A DNA stretch of 8,166 nucleotides from JBJXGF01 sp046153015. Lineage in GTDB: Bacteria; Actinomycetota; Acidimicrobiia; Acidimicrobiales; CAIXPF01. Both the position numbers and the translations under genes were made by a program. Below, piece by piece: positions 1-6,028 of the stretch (its first letter is position 1; each line of letters opens with the position of its first letter). The stretch is from positions 1-8,166 of the forward strand of contig JBJXGF010000245.1 in the NCBI GenBank assembly GCA_046153015.1. The letters run 5' to 3'. The notes under the pieces are model-generated. The model was not told the DNA's origin. It was given only the letters and a program-made list of their open reading frames with translations, and did no database searches.

Positions 1-1354
1 CGGGGATCGTGTACGGGGACTCGGTGTACACGCCGCCCATGTGGTCGATGTTGAACTGCGGGCCCTCGCCCAGGAACTCGGTCTTGAGCCCGGTCTCGAG
101 CGACAGGTCGAGCATCACCTCGACGTAGTGCTTGCCCTCGTCCTGGGCGATCTGGCCGAGGCTGCGGCCGACGTACTTCTGCAGGTCGGGGCGCCGGGCG
201 ACGCCCTGCACCACGAGGCGGTCAGCCGGGCCGCCGACGGCGACCTGGGTGTTCTTGAACAGGGTGTTCGCCTCTTCCTGCTCGGCGATGATGCGCTGGC
301 GCAGCGCCGGGTCGCGCATCTTGCGCATCTTGTCCTCGATCGTGCCGGTGGTGGCCTCACGCCACGCCGGGCTCGAGTCGTAGAGGTTCCACTCGTCGAG
401 CGAGAACGCGAAGCCGGTGCGGATCGAGGCGCCCTGGCCGAAGATCGGCAGGCCGGCCGACTGCGCCCGGGCGATCCACTCGAGGCGCTCCTGGTACACG
501 CGCGGGTTCTTCTGGCTCACCGGCACGGCGTTGTCGAGGATCGGACGCATCGCGACCTCGGCCAGGCGCAGCTTGAAGGCCAGGTCGTCCGGGTCGTTCG
601 GGTTGGCGCTCGTGGCCTGGGTGAGCTGGATGACGCCCTCGTCGCGCTCGCGCAGCACCTCGGCGAGGCAGAAGATGTCGTCGTCGCACATGGTGTCGGT
701 GACCATGGGCGTGCCGTCGAAGTCGGCCTGCACGGAGTTGGGGCCGAGGCGCTGGATGGAGAAGCCGCAGAGGCCGGCGTCCATGCCCTCGTGCAGCAGG
801 CGCTGCATCTCCTTGCGCTCCGCGTTGGTGGCCGGGCGGGTCTTGGCCGCCTCGAGCCCCATCACGTAGATCATGAGCGAGGCGGTGGGCATGAACTGGA
901 TGACGTTCACCCCGAGCGGCGCCCGGTCGAGGCTGTCGAGGTACTCGGGGATCGTCTCCCAGTCCCAGTGGGGCAGGAAGCCGACCTTCATCGCCTCGTA
1001 CGGGATGGCCTCGGTGCGGGTCATCGTGAGCATCGACCGCTCACGGAACTCCGGCTTGACCGGCGCGAAGCCGAAGCCGCAGTTGCCGAGCACCACCGAG
1101 GTGACGCCGTGCCAGCTCGAGATCGTGCAGTACGGATCCCAGCGGACCTGCGCGTCGTAGTGCGTGTGCAGATCGATGGCGCCCGGGGCCACGATGCAGC
1201 CCGTGGCGTCGATCTCACGATCGGAGATGCCCTTGGCGCGGCCGCCGATCTGGGCGATCTTGCCGTCCTTGATCCACAGGTCGCCCTTGTAACGAGGCAC
1301 CCTCGTGCCGTCGACGATCGTGCCGCCCTTGATGTGAATGTCGTACTCAGCCAT
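1..1354 (-). CDS. D-aminoacylase-like amidohydrolase (3' end beyond the left edge)
   Basis: The gene is read leftward from ATG at 1354 and is still open at base 1, so 451 residues are visible of a family usually around 500-580. It belongs to the amidohydrolase superfamily, closest to N-acyl-D-amino-acid deacylases. It shows the N-terminal beta-sandwich start, then IDLHTHYDAQ with metal-binding His63 and His65, and GNCGFGFAP with Cys92. This His-x-His to Cys spacing matches His67, His69 and Cys96 of the Alcaligenes D-aminoacylase. No histidine occurs between residues 190 and 408, where the family's other metal ligands would be expected, so the metal site or reaction may differ. The expected catalytic Asp lies past the window edge. 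The start is supported by GGGGGGAG just upstream. The AIM24-like gene precedes it on the same strand, with a hairpin and a likely promoter between, so separate transcription is possible. Cytoplasmic; substrate unknown. Confidence 0.85.
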   Translation of the reverse strand, partial: MAEYDIHIKGGTIVDGTRVPRYKGDLWIKDGKIAQIGGRAKGISDREIDATGCIVAPGAIDLHTHYDAQVRWDPYCTISSWHGVTSVVLGNCGFGFAPVKPEFRERSMLTMTRTEAIPYEAMKVGFLPHWDWETIPEYLDSLDRAPLGVNVIQFMPTASLMIYVMGLEAAKTRPATNAERKEMQRLLHEGMDAGLCGFSIQRLGPNSVQADFDGTPMVTDTMCDDDIFCLAEVLRERDEGVIQLTQATSANPNDPDDLAFKLRLAEVAMRPILDNAVPVSQKNPRVYQERLEWIARAQSAGLPIFGQGASIRTGFAFSLDEWNLYDSSPAWREATTGTIEDKMRKMRDPALRQRIIAEQEEANTLFKNTQVAVGGPADRLVVQGVARRPDLQKYVGRSLGQIAQDEGKHYVEVMLDLSLETGLKTEFLGEGPQFNIDHMGGVYTESPYTIP

Positions 1355-1390
1355 GAGCTCCCCCCAAATCGCCAGGACTTTGGTGGCGCA

Positions 1391-1396
1391 AGCCTA
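1391..1396 (-). promoter_or_regulatory. Candidate -10 box for the amidohydrolase gene
   Basis: On the minus strand this reads TAGGCT, matching the actinobacterial TANNNT -10 pattern, 36 bases before the ATG at 1354. It would give a short leader containing the GGGGGGAG ribosome binding site. No convincing -35 box is visible. The hexamer lies inside the palindrome GCCTAGGC, so the strand is inferred from context. Confidence 0.35.
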
Positions 1397-1409
1397 GGCC
1401 GTCGGGGCC

Positions 1410-1432
1410 GCCGGCGCGGCGAAAGCGCCGGC
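1410..1432 (-). terminator. Hairpin after the AIM24-like gene
   Basis: A perfect 8-base-pair stem, GCCGGCGC against GCGCCGGC, encloses a 7-base loop. It starts 17 bases past the stop codon at 1449. No T-run follows, as is usual for GC-rich actinobacterial terminators. It may end the AIM24-like transcript before the amidohydrolase promoter. Confidence 0.45.
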
Positions 1433-1448
1433 CTGCCCCCAGGGCGGC

Positions 1449-2198
1449 TCAGTTGCCGCCGAGCAGGCCACCGAGCACGCCGCCCTTGCTCTGGTTCTGC
1501 TGCGCACCGCTCTGGCCGATCCCCACCGGGCCCTCGCTCGGCTGCACCACCACGAAGCCGGGACCGGAGAAGTTCATCTGCATCGCCTCGCCGGCGCTGC
1601 GCCCGAAGAGCGCAATGCCCTCGGTGCGGGTGACGTTGACGGCCAGGTTGGCCGACCAGCAGATCGCCGCGTTCGGGTCCACGAACGTGGGCGCTTCGTC
1701 GGTCTGGAGCACCACCGGCGTGCCGCGCGAGGTGATCGCCACCCGGCCGGTTCCCGAGACGATCGTGTTGAACAGCCCGGCGCCGGCCAGCGCGCCGGCG
1801 TTGGCGACCAGCTTGATGTCCCACGAGAGCGAGCTCTCGAAGGCCAGGATGTTGCTGCCGTTGATCGACAAGGCGTCCGACCCGTCGAGGTCGACGAGGA
1901 AGATGTCGGCGGCGTCGTCGGCCAGGAACACCTCGCCCTGGCCCACCACCTTCATGAGCGGGACGCCCTCGCCGCTGATCGCGCCCTTCGCGGCGCGCAT
2001 CAGCTTGTCCTTCATCGTGCCCTCGCCGCTGGTGATGCCCTGGTGCTCGAAGCGGACGTTGCCCTGGTACGCCACCATCGCGCCGCGTCGCGAGAAGAAC
2101 TCGCCGTTCACGGTGGCCTTGAGGAGCTTGGAATTCTGCAGAGCGAAGCCCGGCGCGGCGGACTGCTGCTCCATGTTGTTGAACAGCTGAGAGCGCAT
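1449..2198 (-). CDS. AIM24 family protein
   Basis: This encodes 249 residues resembling the AIM24 family, named after a yeast mitochondrial protein; bacterial members are beta-rich proteins of poorly defined biochemical role. The recognisable features are the start MRSQLF, the segment FALQNSKLLKATVNGE (about 18-33), GAMVAYQGNVRFEH (39-52), repeated Gly-rich beta-strand segments through 90-220, and a GSGRVAI-like segment (SGTGRVAITSRGTPVVL, 148-164). The tail (about 225-249) is Gln/Gly-rich and ends GGVLGGLLGGN, probably flexible. The reading frame is open further upstream to 2324, but residues before MRSQLF look unlike the family and 2198 matches the usual N-terminus; AAGG a few bases upstream is a weak ribosome binding site. 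There is no signal peptide or clear membrane helix, so it is probably cytoplasmic or membrane-associated. The EthD-like gene is divergent from it. Confidence 0.85.
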   Translation of the reverse strand: MRSQLFNNMEQQSAAPGFALQNSKLLKATVNGEFFSRRGAMVAYQGNVRFEHQGITSGEGTMKDKLMRAAKGAISGEGVPLMKVVGQGEVFLADDAADIFLVDLDGSDALSINGSNILAFESSLSWDIKLVANAGALAGAGLFNTIVSGTGRVAITSRGTPVVLQTDEAPTFVDPNAAICWSANLAVNVTRTEGIALFGRSAGEAMQMNFSGPGFVVVQPSEGPVGIGQSGAQQNQSKGGVLGGLLGGN

Positions 2199-2221
2199 GG
2201 CCTTATTGAAGCGCCCCTGAA

Positions 2222-2237
2222 GCGTGCTGATGCACGC
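2222..2237. repeat. Inverted repeat in the AIM24/EthD spacer
   Basis: GCGTGC and GCACGC form a perfect 6-base inverted repeat around TGAT. It lies 24 bases upstream of the AIM24-like start, in the 118-base spacer between two divergent genes. It could be an operator or a leader hairpin. Nothing identifies a binding protein. Confidence 0.3.
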
Positions 2238-2302
2238 CGCCGGGCCTTTTCGAAGCCGATGCCCGTTCGGTGGCCGCCCCGGCCCTGGCGCCGGGAGGGC
2301 GA

Positions 2303-2308
2303 TACGCT
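2303..2308 (+). promoter_or_regulatory. Candidate -10 box for the EthD-like gene
   Basis: TACGCT fits the TANNNT pattern and ends 8 bases before the GTG at 2317. This would place transcription initiation one or two bases from the start codon. GGGAGGG lies further up at 2293-2299, too far to be a good Shine-Dalgarno for this start, so a near-leaderless message is favoured. Confidence 0.4.
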
Positions 2309-2316
2309 CCGCCGCC

Positions 2317-2694
2317 GTGGTCAAGCTGACGTTCTGCCTGCGCCGCCGGCCCGATCTGTCGCCGGAGGAGTTCCGCCGCTACTGGCGCGAAACCCACGGG
2401 CCGCTCGTGGCGGCTCGCGCCGAGCTGCTCGGCATCCGCAAGTACCAGCAGGTGCACACGGTCGACACCGACCTGCACGAGGCCCTGCAGCGCCGCAACG
2501 GCGGCGCGCCCCCGCCCTATGACGGCGTGGCGGAGGTGTGGGTCGATTCGGTCGACGCGTTCCGCGCCGGCGGCGACGCCGCCGCCCGCCAGGCGGCGCG
2601 CGAGCTGCTGGAGGACGAGCGCAACTTCATCGACCTCCCCAACTCGCCGATGTGGCTGGGCGAGGAGCACGTGTTCGTCGACCGCGGGGCCTGA
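2317..2694 (+). CDS. EthD domain-containing protein
   Basis: This encodes 125 residues with the EthD fold, a dimeric ferredoxin-like alpha/beta barrel. The N-terminus MVKLTFCLRRRPDLSPEEFRRYW followed by HGPLV (residues 27-31) is the characteristic family start: a first strand, then a helix carrying the Phe-x-x-x-Trp and His-Gly-Pro signature. AEVWVDS (72-78) is the second-half strand, and FIDLPNSPMWLGEEHVF (104-120) the closing segment. EthD was first described beside an ether-degrading cytochrome P450; related proteins include polyketide cyclases and decarboxylases, and many members have no known reaction. GTG at 2317 was chosen because the family homology begins there and a -10 box stands just before it; an upstream ATG at 2224 in the same frame would add residues unlike the family. 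It faces the oxidoreductase gene at 2705-3748 tail to tail, 10 bases apart. Confidence 0.85.
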   Translation: MVKLTFCLRRRPDLSPEEFRRYWRETHGPLVAARAELLGIRKYQQVHTVDTDLHEALQRRNGGAPPPYDGVAEVWVDSVDAFRAGGDAAARQAARELLEDERNFIDLPNSPMWLGEEHVFVDRGA

Positions 2695-2700
2695 GGCCCC
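2686..2700. terminator. Small hairpin between convergent genes, stop codon in the loop
   Basis: GGGGCC and GGCCCC form a perfect 6-base-pair stem whose 3-base loop is the TGA stop codon of the EthD-like gene. It sits in the 10-base gap and gene end between two convergent genes. It could act as a compact terminator in either direction, but it lacks a T-run and is short. Confidence 0.3.
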
Positions 2701-2704
2701 CGAT

Positions 2705-3748
2705 TCACTCGGCCCAAGCTTTTACTTTCTCCACGACGGCGAGGGGGTCTTCCCCGATGGGGTCGACGTTCAGATAGGTCACCCCGACCTCCTTGAACAC
2801 CTGGATGCGCTCGCGTACGAACCCCTCGTCGCCGGCCAGCGTGGCGAGGTCGAGGTAGTCCTCGGGCACGGCCGCATAGGCCTCGTCCCGCTTGCCCGAG
2901 AGGAACAGGTCCTGGATCTGGCTCGCCTCGGCCTCCCAGCCGTACCGGCGGAACAAGTCGTTGTAGAAGTTCTTCGACCGGGCGCCCATGCCCCCGACGT
3001 AGAAGCCGGCGTTCTCCCGGGTGGCGGTGCGGGCCTCCTGCACGGCCTTGTCGTCGGGCTTGCCGAAGGCCACGCGCCCCCCGGCGATGATCTCGAGCGG
3101 GCCCAGGCCCTCGGCCCGCTTGGCCAGCCCGGCCGAGAGCGCGTCACCCCACACGTCGCGGAACTTGTCGGCCACGAAGAAGATCGGCTGCCAGCCGTCG
3201 GCCAGCTCTGCGGTGAGCTTCACGTTCTCGGGCCCGATGGCGGCCACGTAGATCGGGATCGACTCGCGGACCGGCCGCCCGGCGAACTTGAGCGGCTTGC
3301 CGAGGCCGGTGCCGAGCTCGGCAGGCAGCGGCAGCTTGTAGACCTTGCCGTCGTAGCTGAGCGGCTCGCGCGACCACACCTTGCGGCAGATGTCGATCAC
3401 CTCGCGGGTGCGCTGCAGCGGCTTGTCGAACGGCACGCCGTGCCAGCCCTCGATCACCTGGGGGCCCGAGGTGCCGAGGCCGAGCACGAACCGGCCGCCG
3501 GACAGTGCGTCGATCGTGGCCGCGGTCTGCGCGATGAGCGCCGGGGTGCGCGAGTACACGGGGAAGATGCCGGTCATGAGCTGCACGCGCTCGGTCTGGC
3601 CGGCCAGGTAGGCGAGGATCGAGGCGAGGTCGAACCCGTAGATCTCGCCCGACCACAGGAGATCGACGCCGGCCGACTCGAGGTCGCGCGCCCGCTTCGC
3701 GAACCGCGCCGGGTCGCCGTTGAAGCCGATCGTCATGCTGATCTTCAT
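2705..3748 (-). CDS. LLM class F420-dependent oxidoreductase, Rv3520c-like
   Basis: This encodes a 347-residue luciferase-like monooxygenase-fold (TIM barrel) enzyme of the kind that uses reduced coenzyme F420. It resembles the mycobacterial Rv3520c family. Landmarks are an N-terminal strand MKISMTIGFNGDP, SAGVDLLWSGEIYGFD (25-40), the family signature ALSGGRFVLGLGTSGPQVIEGWHG (81-104), FDKPLQRTREVIDI (107-120), a central IPIYVAAIGPENVKLTAELADGW (164-186), and GEDPLAVVEKVKAWAE at the C-terminus. Length is normal for the family. The start at 3748 has AGGAGG eight bases upstream and a TACGCT -10 box behind it. The frame stays open far beyond 3748, but that extension is antisense to the divergent oxidoreductase gene and lacks family character. 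Probably soluble in the cytoplasm. The substrate is unknown; the neighbouring second F420-type enzyme suggests an oxidative or reductive catabolic role. Confidence 0.9.
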   Translation of the reverse strand: MKISMTIGFNGDPARFAKRARDLESAGVDLLWSGEIYGFDLASILAYLAGQTERVQLMTGIFPVYSRTPALIAQTAATIDALSGGRFVLGLGTSGPQVIEGWHGVPFDKPLQRTREVIDICRKVWSREPLSYDGKVYKLPLPAELGTGLGKPLKFAGRPVRESIPIYVAAIGPENVKLTAELADGWQPIFFVADKFRDVWGDALSAGLAKRAEGLGPLEIIAGGRVAFGKPDDKAVQEARTATRENAGFYVGGMGARSKNFYNDLFRRYGWEAEASQIQDLFLSGKRDEAYAAVPEDYLDLATLAGDEGFVRERIQVFKEVGVTYLNVDPIGEDPLAVVEKVKAWAE

Positions 3749-3776
3749 CGCGCTGGCCTCCTCGTCGGGTGGCCGC

Positions 3777-3782
3777 AGCGTA
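3777..3782 (-). promoter_or_regulatory. Candidate -10 box for the Rv3520c-like gene
   Basis: The minus strand reads TACGCT, identical to the box before the EthD-like gene. It is 28 bases from the ATG at 3748, giving a leader of roughly 20 bases that carries the AGGAGG ribosome binding site. No clear -35 box. Confidence 0.4.
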
Positions 3783-3842
3783 GTGCGCGCCCGGTCGGCG
3801 CCGGAGCTGCGGCCGGCCTCGCTTCGCTCAGCTCTCTCCCTG

Positions 3843-3861
3843 CTGGGGGCTGCGCCCCCAG
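3843..3861. repeat. GC-rich perfect hairpin in the divergent spacer
   Basis: CTGGGGGC and GCCCCCAG form an 8-base-pair stem with a TGC loop. It lies in the 192-base spacer between two divergent oxidoreductase genes, where no terminator is needed. This, together with neighbouring palindromes, resembles a REP-type dispersed intergenic repeat rather than a terminator. That reading is inferred from shape only. Confidence 0.45.
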
Positions 3862-3891
3862 ACCCCATCCCACGTCCGGCTCGCTGGCGCT

Positions 3892-3905
3892 CGCACGGCC
3901 GTGCG
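3892..3905. repeat. 14-base perfect palindrome in the divergent spacer
   Basis: CGCACGGCCGTGCG is a perfect 14-base palindrome about 20 bases upstream of the TAGGCT box at 3926. It is flanked on both sides by short GTCGCTCA- and TCGCTT-like sequences. It could be part of the same REP-like element as the hairpin at 3843-3861, or an operator for the gene at 3941. Confidence 0.35.
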
Positions 3906-3925
3906 GCCGCGCGTCGCTCAGCCTC

Positions 3926-3931
3926 TAGGCT
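3926..3931 (+). promoter_or_regulatory. Candidate -10 box for the second F420 oxidoreductase gene
   Basis: TAGGCT fits TANNNT and ends 9 bases before the ATG at 3941, with no Shine-Dalgarno sequence between. A leader of only a few bases is expected. Confidence 0.4.
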
Positions 3932-3940
3932 CCGGGACCG

Positions 3941-4834
3941 ATGCGCTTCGGCTTCGCTCTTCCCAACAACTTCGGCGTTCCGGACGCCGACGACGTGGTC
4001 GCTCTGGCGGTGCAGGCCGAGCGGCTCGGGTTCGACTCGGTGTGGACCAACCACCATGTGCTGAACGTGGGCTACGTGCTCGACCGGCTCGACGACAAGC
4101 CCTACTGGGATGCGCTCACCGTGCTCACCTGGGCGGCGGCCAGCACCTCTCGGGTTCGCCTCGGCACAAGCGTGCTCGTGCTCCCCTACCTGCACCCGAT
4201 GGGGCTGGCCAAGCAGCTCGCCACGCTCGACCATCTGAGCGCCGGGCGCCTGATCGCCGGCGTCGGCGTCGGCAGCCTGCAGGCCGAGAACGAGGCGCTT
4301 GGCGTGGAGTGGGCCAGGCGCGGCGCGCTCTCCGACGAGTTCCTCGCGGTGATGAACGAGCTCTGGACGGCCCCCGAGCCCCGCTTCTCGGGCGAGTTCT
4401 ACCGCTTCGACGAGGTGAAGGCGTCGCCCAAGCCCCGCCAGGCCCCGCGGCCGCCGATCGTGGTGGGCGGCAACCGCGCTCCGGCGTTGCGCCGGGCGGC
4501 CCGGTGGGACGGCTGGCATCCGATGGCGCTGCCGCCCGAGAGCCTCGAGAGCCGTCTCCGCCGCCTCGACGAGGAGCTGGCCAAGGCCGGCCGCTCCCGA
4601 GCGGAGCTGCTCGTGCAGGTGCGCCTCGACCTCGACCTCTGGGCGTCGCCGAGGACGCAAACCCCCAAGGCGCCGATGCACGGCACGGTCGACCAGCTGG
4701 TGGAGATGGTCGAGCGCTACCGCGCGGCCGGCGCGGGCGAGCTCGTGCTGTCGCTCAACACCGGGGACTGCGGGCTGATCGCCGACACGCTGGAGCGCTT
4801 CGCCGTCGGCGTCATCCCCGCCGCGAGGCGCTGA
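3941..4834 (+). CDS. LLM class F420-dependent oxidoreductase
   Basis: This encodes a 297-residue single-domain luciferase-like oxidoreductase of the F420-dependent type. It differs from its divergent neighbour in length and sequence and is closer to the shorter actinobacterial subfamilies such as TIGR03619. Visible landmarks are MRFGFALPNNF at the N-terminus, ERLGFDSVWTNHHV (27-40), RVRLGTSVLVLPYLHP (71-86), the signature LATLDHLSAGRLIAGVGVG (93-111), FYRFDEV (153-159), PPIVVGGNRAPALRRAARW (171-189) and DGWHP (190-194). It ends with a glycine-poor helix and short tail. It is expected to be a cytoplasmic TIM-barrel enzyme transferring hydride between F420 and an unknown substrate. The start is fixed by the family N-terminus and the TAGGCT box 9 bases upstream; no ribosome binding site is evident. 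Its last 23 bases overlap the end of the convergent PAP2-like gene. Confidence 0.9.
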   Translation: MRFGFALPNNFGVPDADDVVALAVQAERLGFDSVWTNHHVLNVGYVLDRLDDKPYWDALTVLTWAAASTSRVRLGTSVLVLPYLHPMGLAKQLATLDHLSAGRLIAGVGVGSLQAENEALGVEWARRGALSDEFLAVMNELWTAPEPRFSGEFYRFDEVKASPKPRQAPRPPIVVGGNRAPALRRAARWDGWHPMALPPESLESRLRRLDEELAKAGRSRAELLVQVRLDLDLWASPRTQTPKAPMHGTVDQLVEMVERYRAAGAGELVLSLNTGDCGLIADTLERFAVGVIPAARR

Positions 4835-5654
4835 CCAGCTCGGCCTCCCGGGAGGGCGTCTGCCACCCCGGCGGACCGAAACGGCGCTCCCACACCGCTC
4901 GTGCGGCCCGCTCGAGACCGACCGCTCCCGCCAGGAGCAGCGCGGCGACGATCCCATCGAGCCACCAGTGGTTGGCCGTCACCGTCACCACCCCCACCGT
5001 GAGCGCGGCGTGGGCCACCGCCGCCCATCGCCAGGGGCTGGCGCTCACCCGCCAGACCACGAAGCCCACCAGCAACGCCCACGCCACGTGCACCGAGGGC
5101 ATGGCGCCGAGCTGCGACGGGCCGGGCTCGCCGAGCGTTGGGTAAACGCTCTGACCGTACCGGGCGGCGGCGTCGACGAAGCCGAGGTCGGGGAACATGC
5201 GAGGCGGCGCCACCGGGACGAGCTGGATGGCCAGGCACGCCGCCGACACCAGCGCGAGCACGTTGCGCACCGGCGGGTAGCGGCGGCGGTGGCGTAGGAA
5301 CAGCCAGACGAGGAAGGCGATCACCGCGGGAACGTGGGCGCCGGCGTAATAGATGTTGGCGGCCTGCACTGCGAACGGCCGGGCGAGCGCCGCGTGCTGC
5401 AGCGCCGCCTCGCTCGGCAGGTTCAGCAGGCGTTCGATCCGCCAGATGGCCCGGGCCCGCTCGTACGCGCCGTCGACCTGCAGGACCGAGATGCCGGCTG
5501 CGTACTGCCACAGCGCGTAGAGCACGAACACCAGCGCCGCCTCCCTGGCGACGGCGGCGACCTGGCGGGCGCGCCGCGCCCCCGGCCGCCACAGCAGGCC
5601 CACCGCGCCCAACACGGCGCCGATGGCCAACGCCAGATCCCAATCGAGCCACAT
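4812..5654 (-). CDS. PAP2 superfamily membrane phosphatase/transferase (Aur1/Ipt1-like)
   Basis: This encodes a 280-residue polytopic membrane protein of the PAP2 superfamily, in the subgroup that includes inositol-phosphotransferase Aur1/Ipt1-like proteins. Likely membrane helices lie near residues 7-22, 38-55, 103-121, 131-149, 185-201 and 210-246. Catalytic signatures are AMPSVHVAW (His189) and ANHWWLDG (His229, Asp233), the usual histidine pair and supporting Asp on the membrane face; YYAGAH (102-107) and PVAPPRMFPD (147-156) are also typical of this subgroup. It probably moves phosphate or a phospho-alcohol head group on a lipid. The ATG at 5654 begins the first helix; GGGAGG lies 13 bases upstream and is rather distant. 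It is divergent from the His-rich small gene by 69 bases, and its 3' end overlaps the oxidoreductase gene by 23 bases. Confidence 0.87.
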   Translation of the reverse strand: MWLDWDLALAIGAVLGAVGLLWRPGARRARQVAAVAREAALVFVLYALWQYAAGISVLQVDGAYERARAIWRIERLLNLPSEAALQHAALARPFAVQAANIYYAGAHVPAVIAFLVWLFLRHRRRYPPVRNVLALVSAACLAIQLVPVAPPRMFPDLGFVDAAARYGQSVYPTLGEPGPSQLGAMPSVHVAWALLVGFVVWRVSASPWRWAAVAHAALTVGVVTVTANHWWLDGIVAALLLAGAVGLERAARAVWERRFGPPGWQTPSREAELVSASRRG

Positions 5655-5709
5655 TCCTGCGAACGAGCCTCCCGTAACCCATTCTGGCCGCGCCCGTCAG
5701 GGGCCCCGC

Positions 5710-5715
5710 TAGCTT
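5710..5715 (+). promoter_or_regulatory. Candidate -10 box for the His-rich small protein gene
   Basis: TAGCTT fits TANNNT and ends 8 bases before the ATG at 5724, the same geometry as at 2303 and 3926. The palindrome GGGGCCCC (5700-5707) lies just upstream. No Shine-Dalgarno sequence is seen. Confidence 0.4.
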
Positions 5716-5723
5716 TGCCGACC

Positions 5724-5960
5724 ATGAGCGGCGACACCGGTCACGACGCCCACCCGGCCCATCACGACGCCCATGACGCCCATGACGCCCATGACGCGCA
5801 CGACGCCCATGACGCGCACGGCGGCCATGCCCCGGCCTACACGGAGCCGGAGCCGGTGGGCTGGACGCCCTCGCTGCTGGTGGCCATCGTCGCCGTGTTG
5901 GCCACGGTGAGCGCCGGCGTGATCATCGCGATCGTCGCCGCCTCGAACGAGTTCGGCTGA
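5724..5960 (+). CDS. Small His-rich (His-Asp-Ala repeat) single-helix membrane protein
   Basis: This encodes 78 residues. I do not recognise a family. Residues 1-38 are hydrophilic with 11 histidines in the first 35 positions, including six tandem His-Asp-Ala triplets at 14-31. A short acidic, proline-rich linker YTEPEPVGWTPS (39-50) leads to one strongly hydrophobic segment, about 51-73, ending SNEFG. The shape suggests a membrane-anchored protein whose histidine-rich head might bind metals such as nickel, zinc or copper; this is inference from composition. The positive-inside rule gives little help because charges near the helix are few. ATG at 5724 is preceded by a TAGCTT box and has no ribosome binding site. 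The frame is open upstream, but that part is antisense to the PAP2-like gene. It could be translated as a short real gene; a stable helix after the repeat argues against chance. Confidence 0.7.
   Translation: MSGDTGHDAHPAHHDAHDAHDAHDAHDAHDAHGGHAPAYTEPEPVGWTPSLLVAIVAVLATVSAGVIIAIVAASNEFG
5763..5819 (+). repeat. In-frame 9-base tandem repeat encoding His-Asp-Ala
   Basis: Six consecutive 9-base units of the form CAY GAC GCS, followed by another CAC. Units differ only at the third codon bases, CAT or CAC and GCC or GCG. Because the unit is a multiple of three, gain or loss of units would change the protein length without a frameshift. Confidence 0.9.
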
Positions 5961-6028
5961 TTTCCGGGGCGCCCGGGGAGGCCCAGCGGACCGGAATCCC
6001 TGTTGCTGATGTTGTCAGAGTCGACAGA

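Noticed and set aside
41..1633. 530-residue plus-strand open frame
   Set aside because: It lies antisense to the amidohydrolase and AIM24-like genes, and its product is Arg/Ala/Val-rich without domains, typical of the shadow frames of GC-rich genes.
2519..3928. 469-residue plus-strand frame
   Set aside because: It runs antisense to the Rv3520c-like gene and out of frame over the EthD-like gene; its composition is that of a complement shadow.
2705..4957. Long minus-strand frame that would fuse an extra 400 residues onto the Rv3520c-like enzyme
   Set aside because: The extension is antisense to the second oxidoreductase and lacks family character, while AGGAGG and a -10 box mark the real start at 3748.
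5334..5723. Upstream in-frame extension of the His-rich small protein
   Set aside because: It is antisense to the PAP2-like coding sequence, and the -10 box and start at 5724 explain the short gene better.
5763..5819. Possible CRISPR or regulatory array
   Set aside because: The units are contiguous 9-base codon repeats without spacers and lie in frame within a coding sequence.
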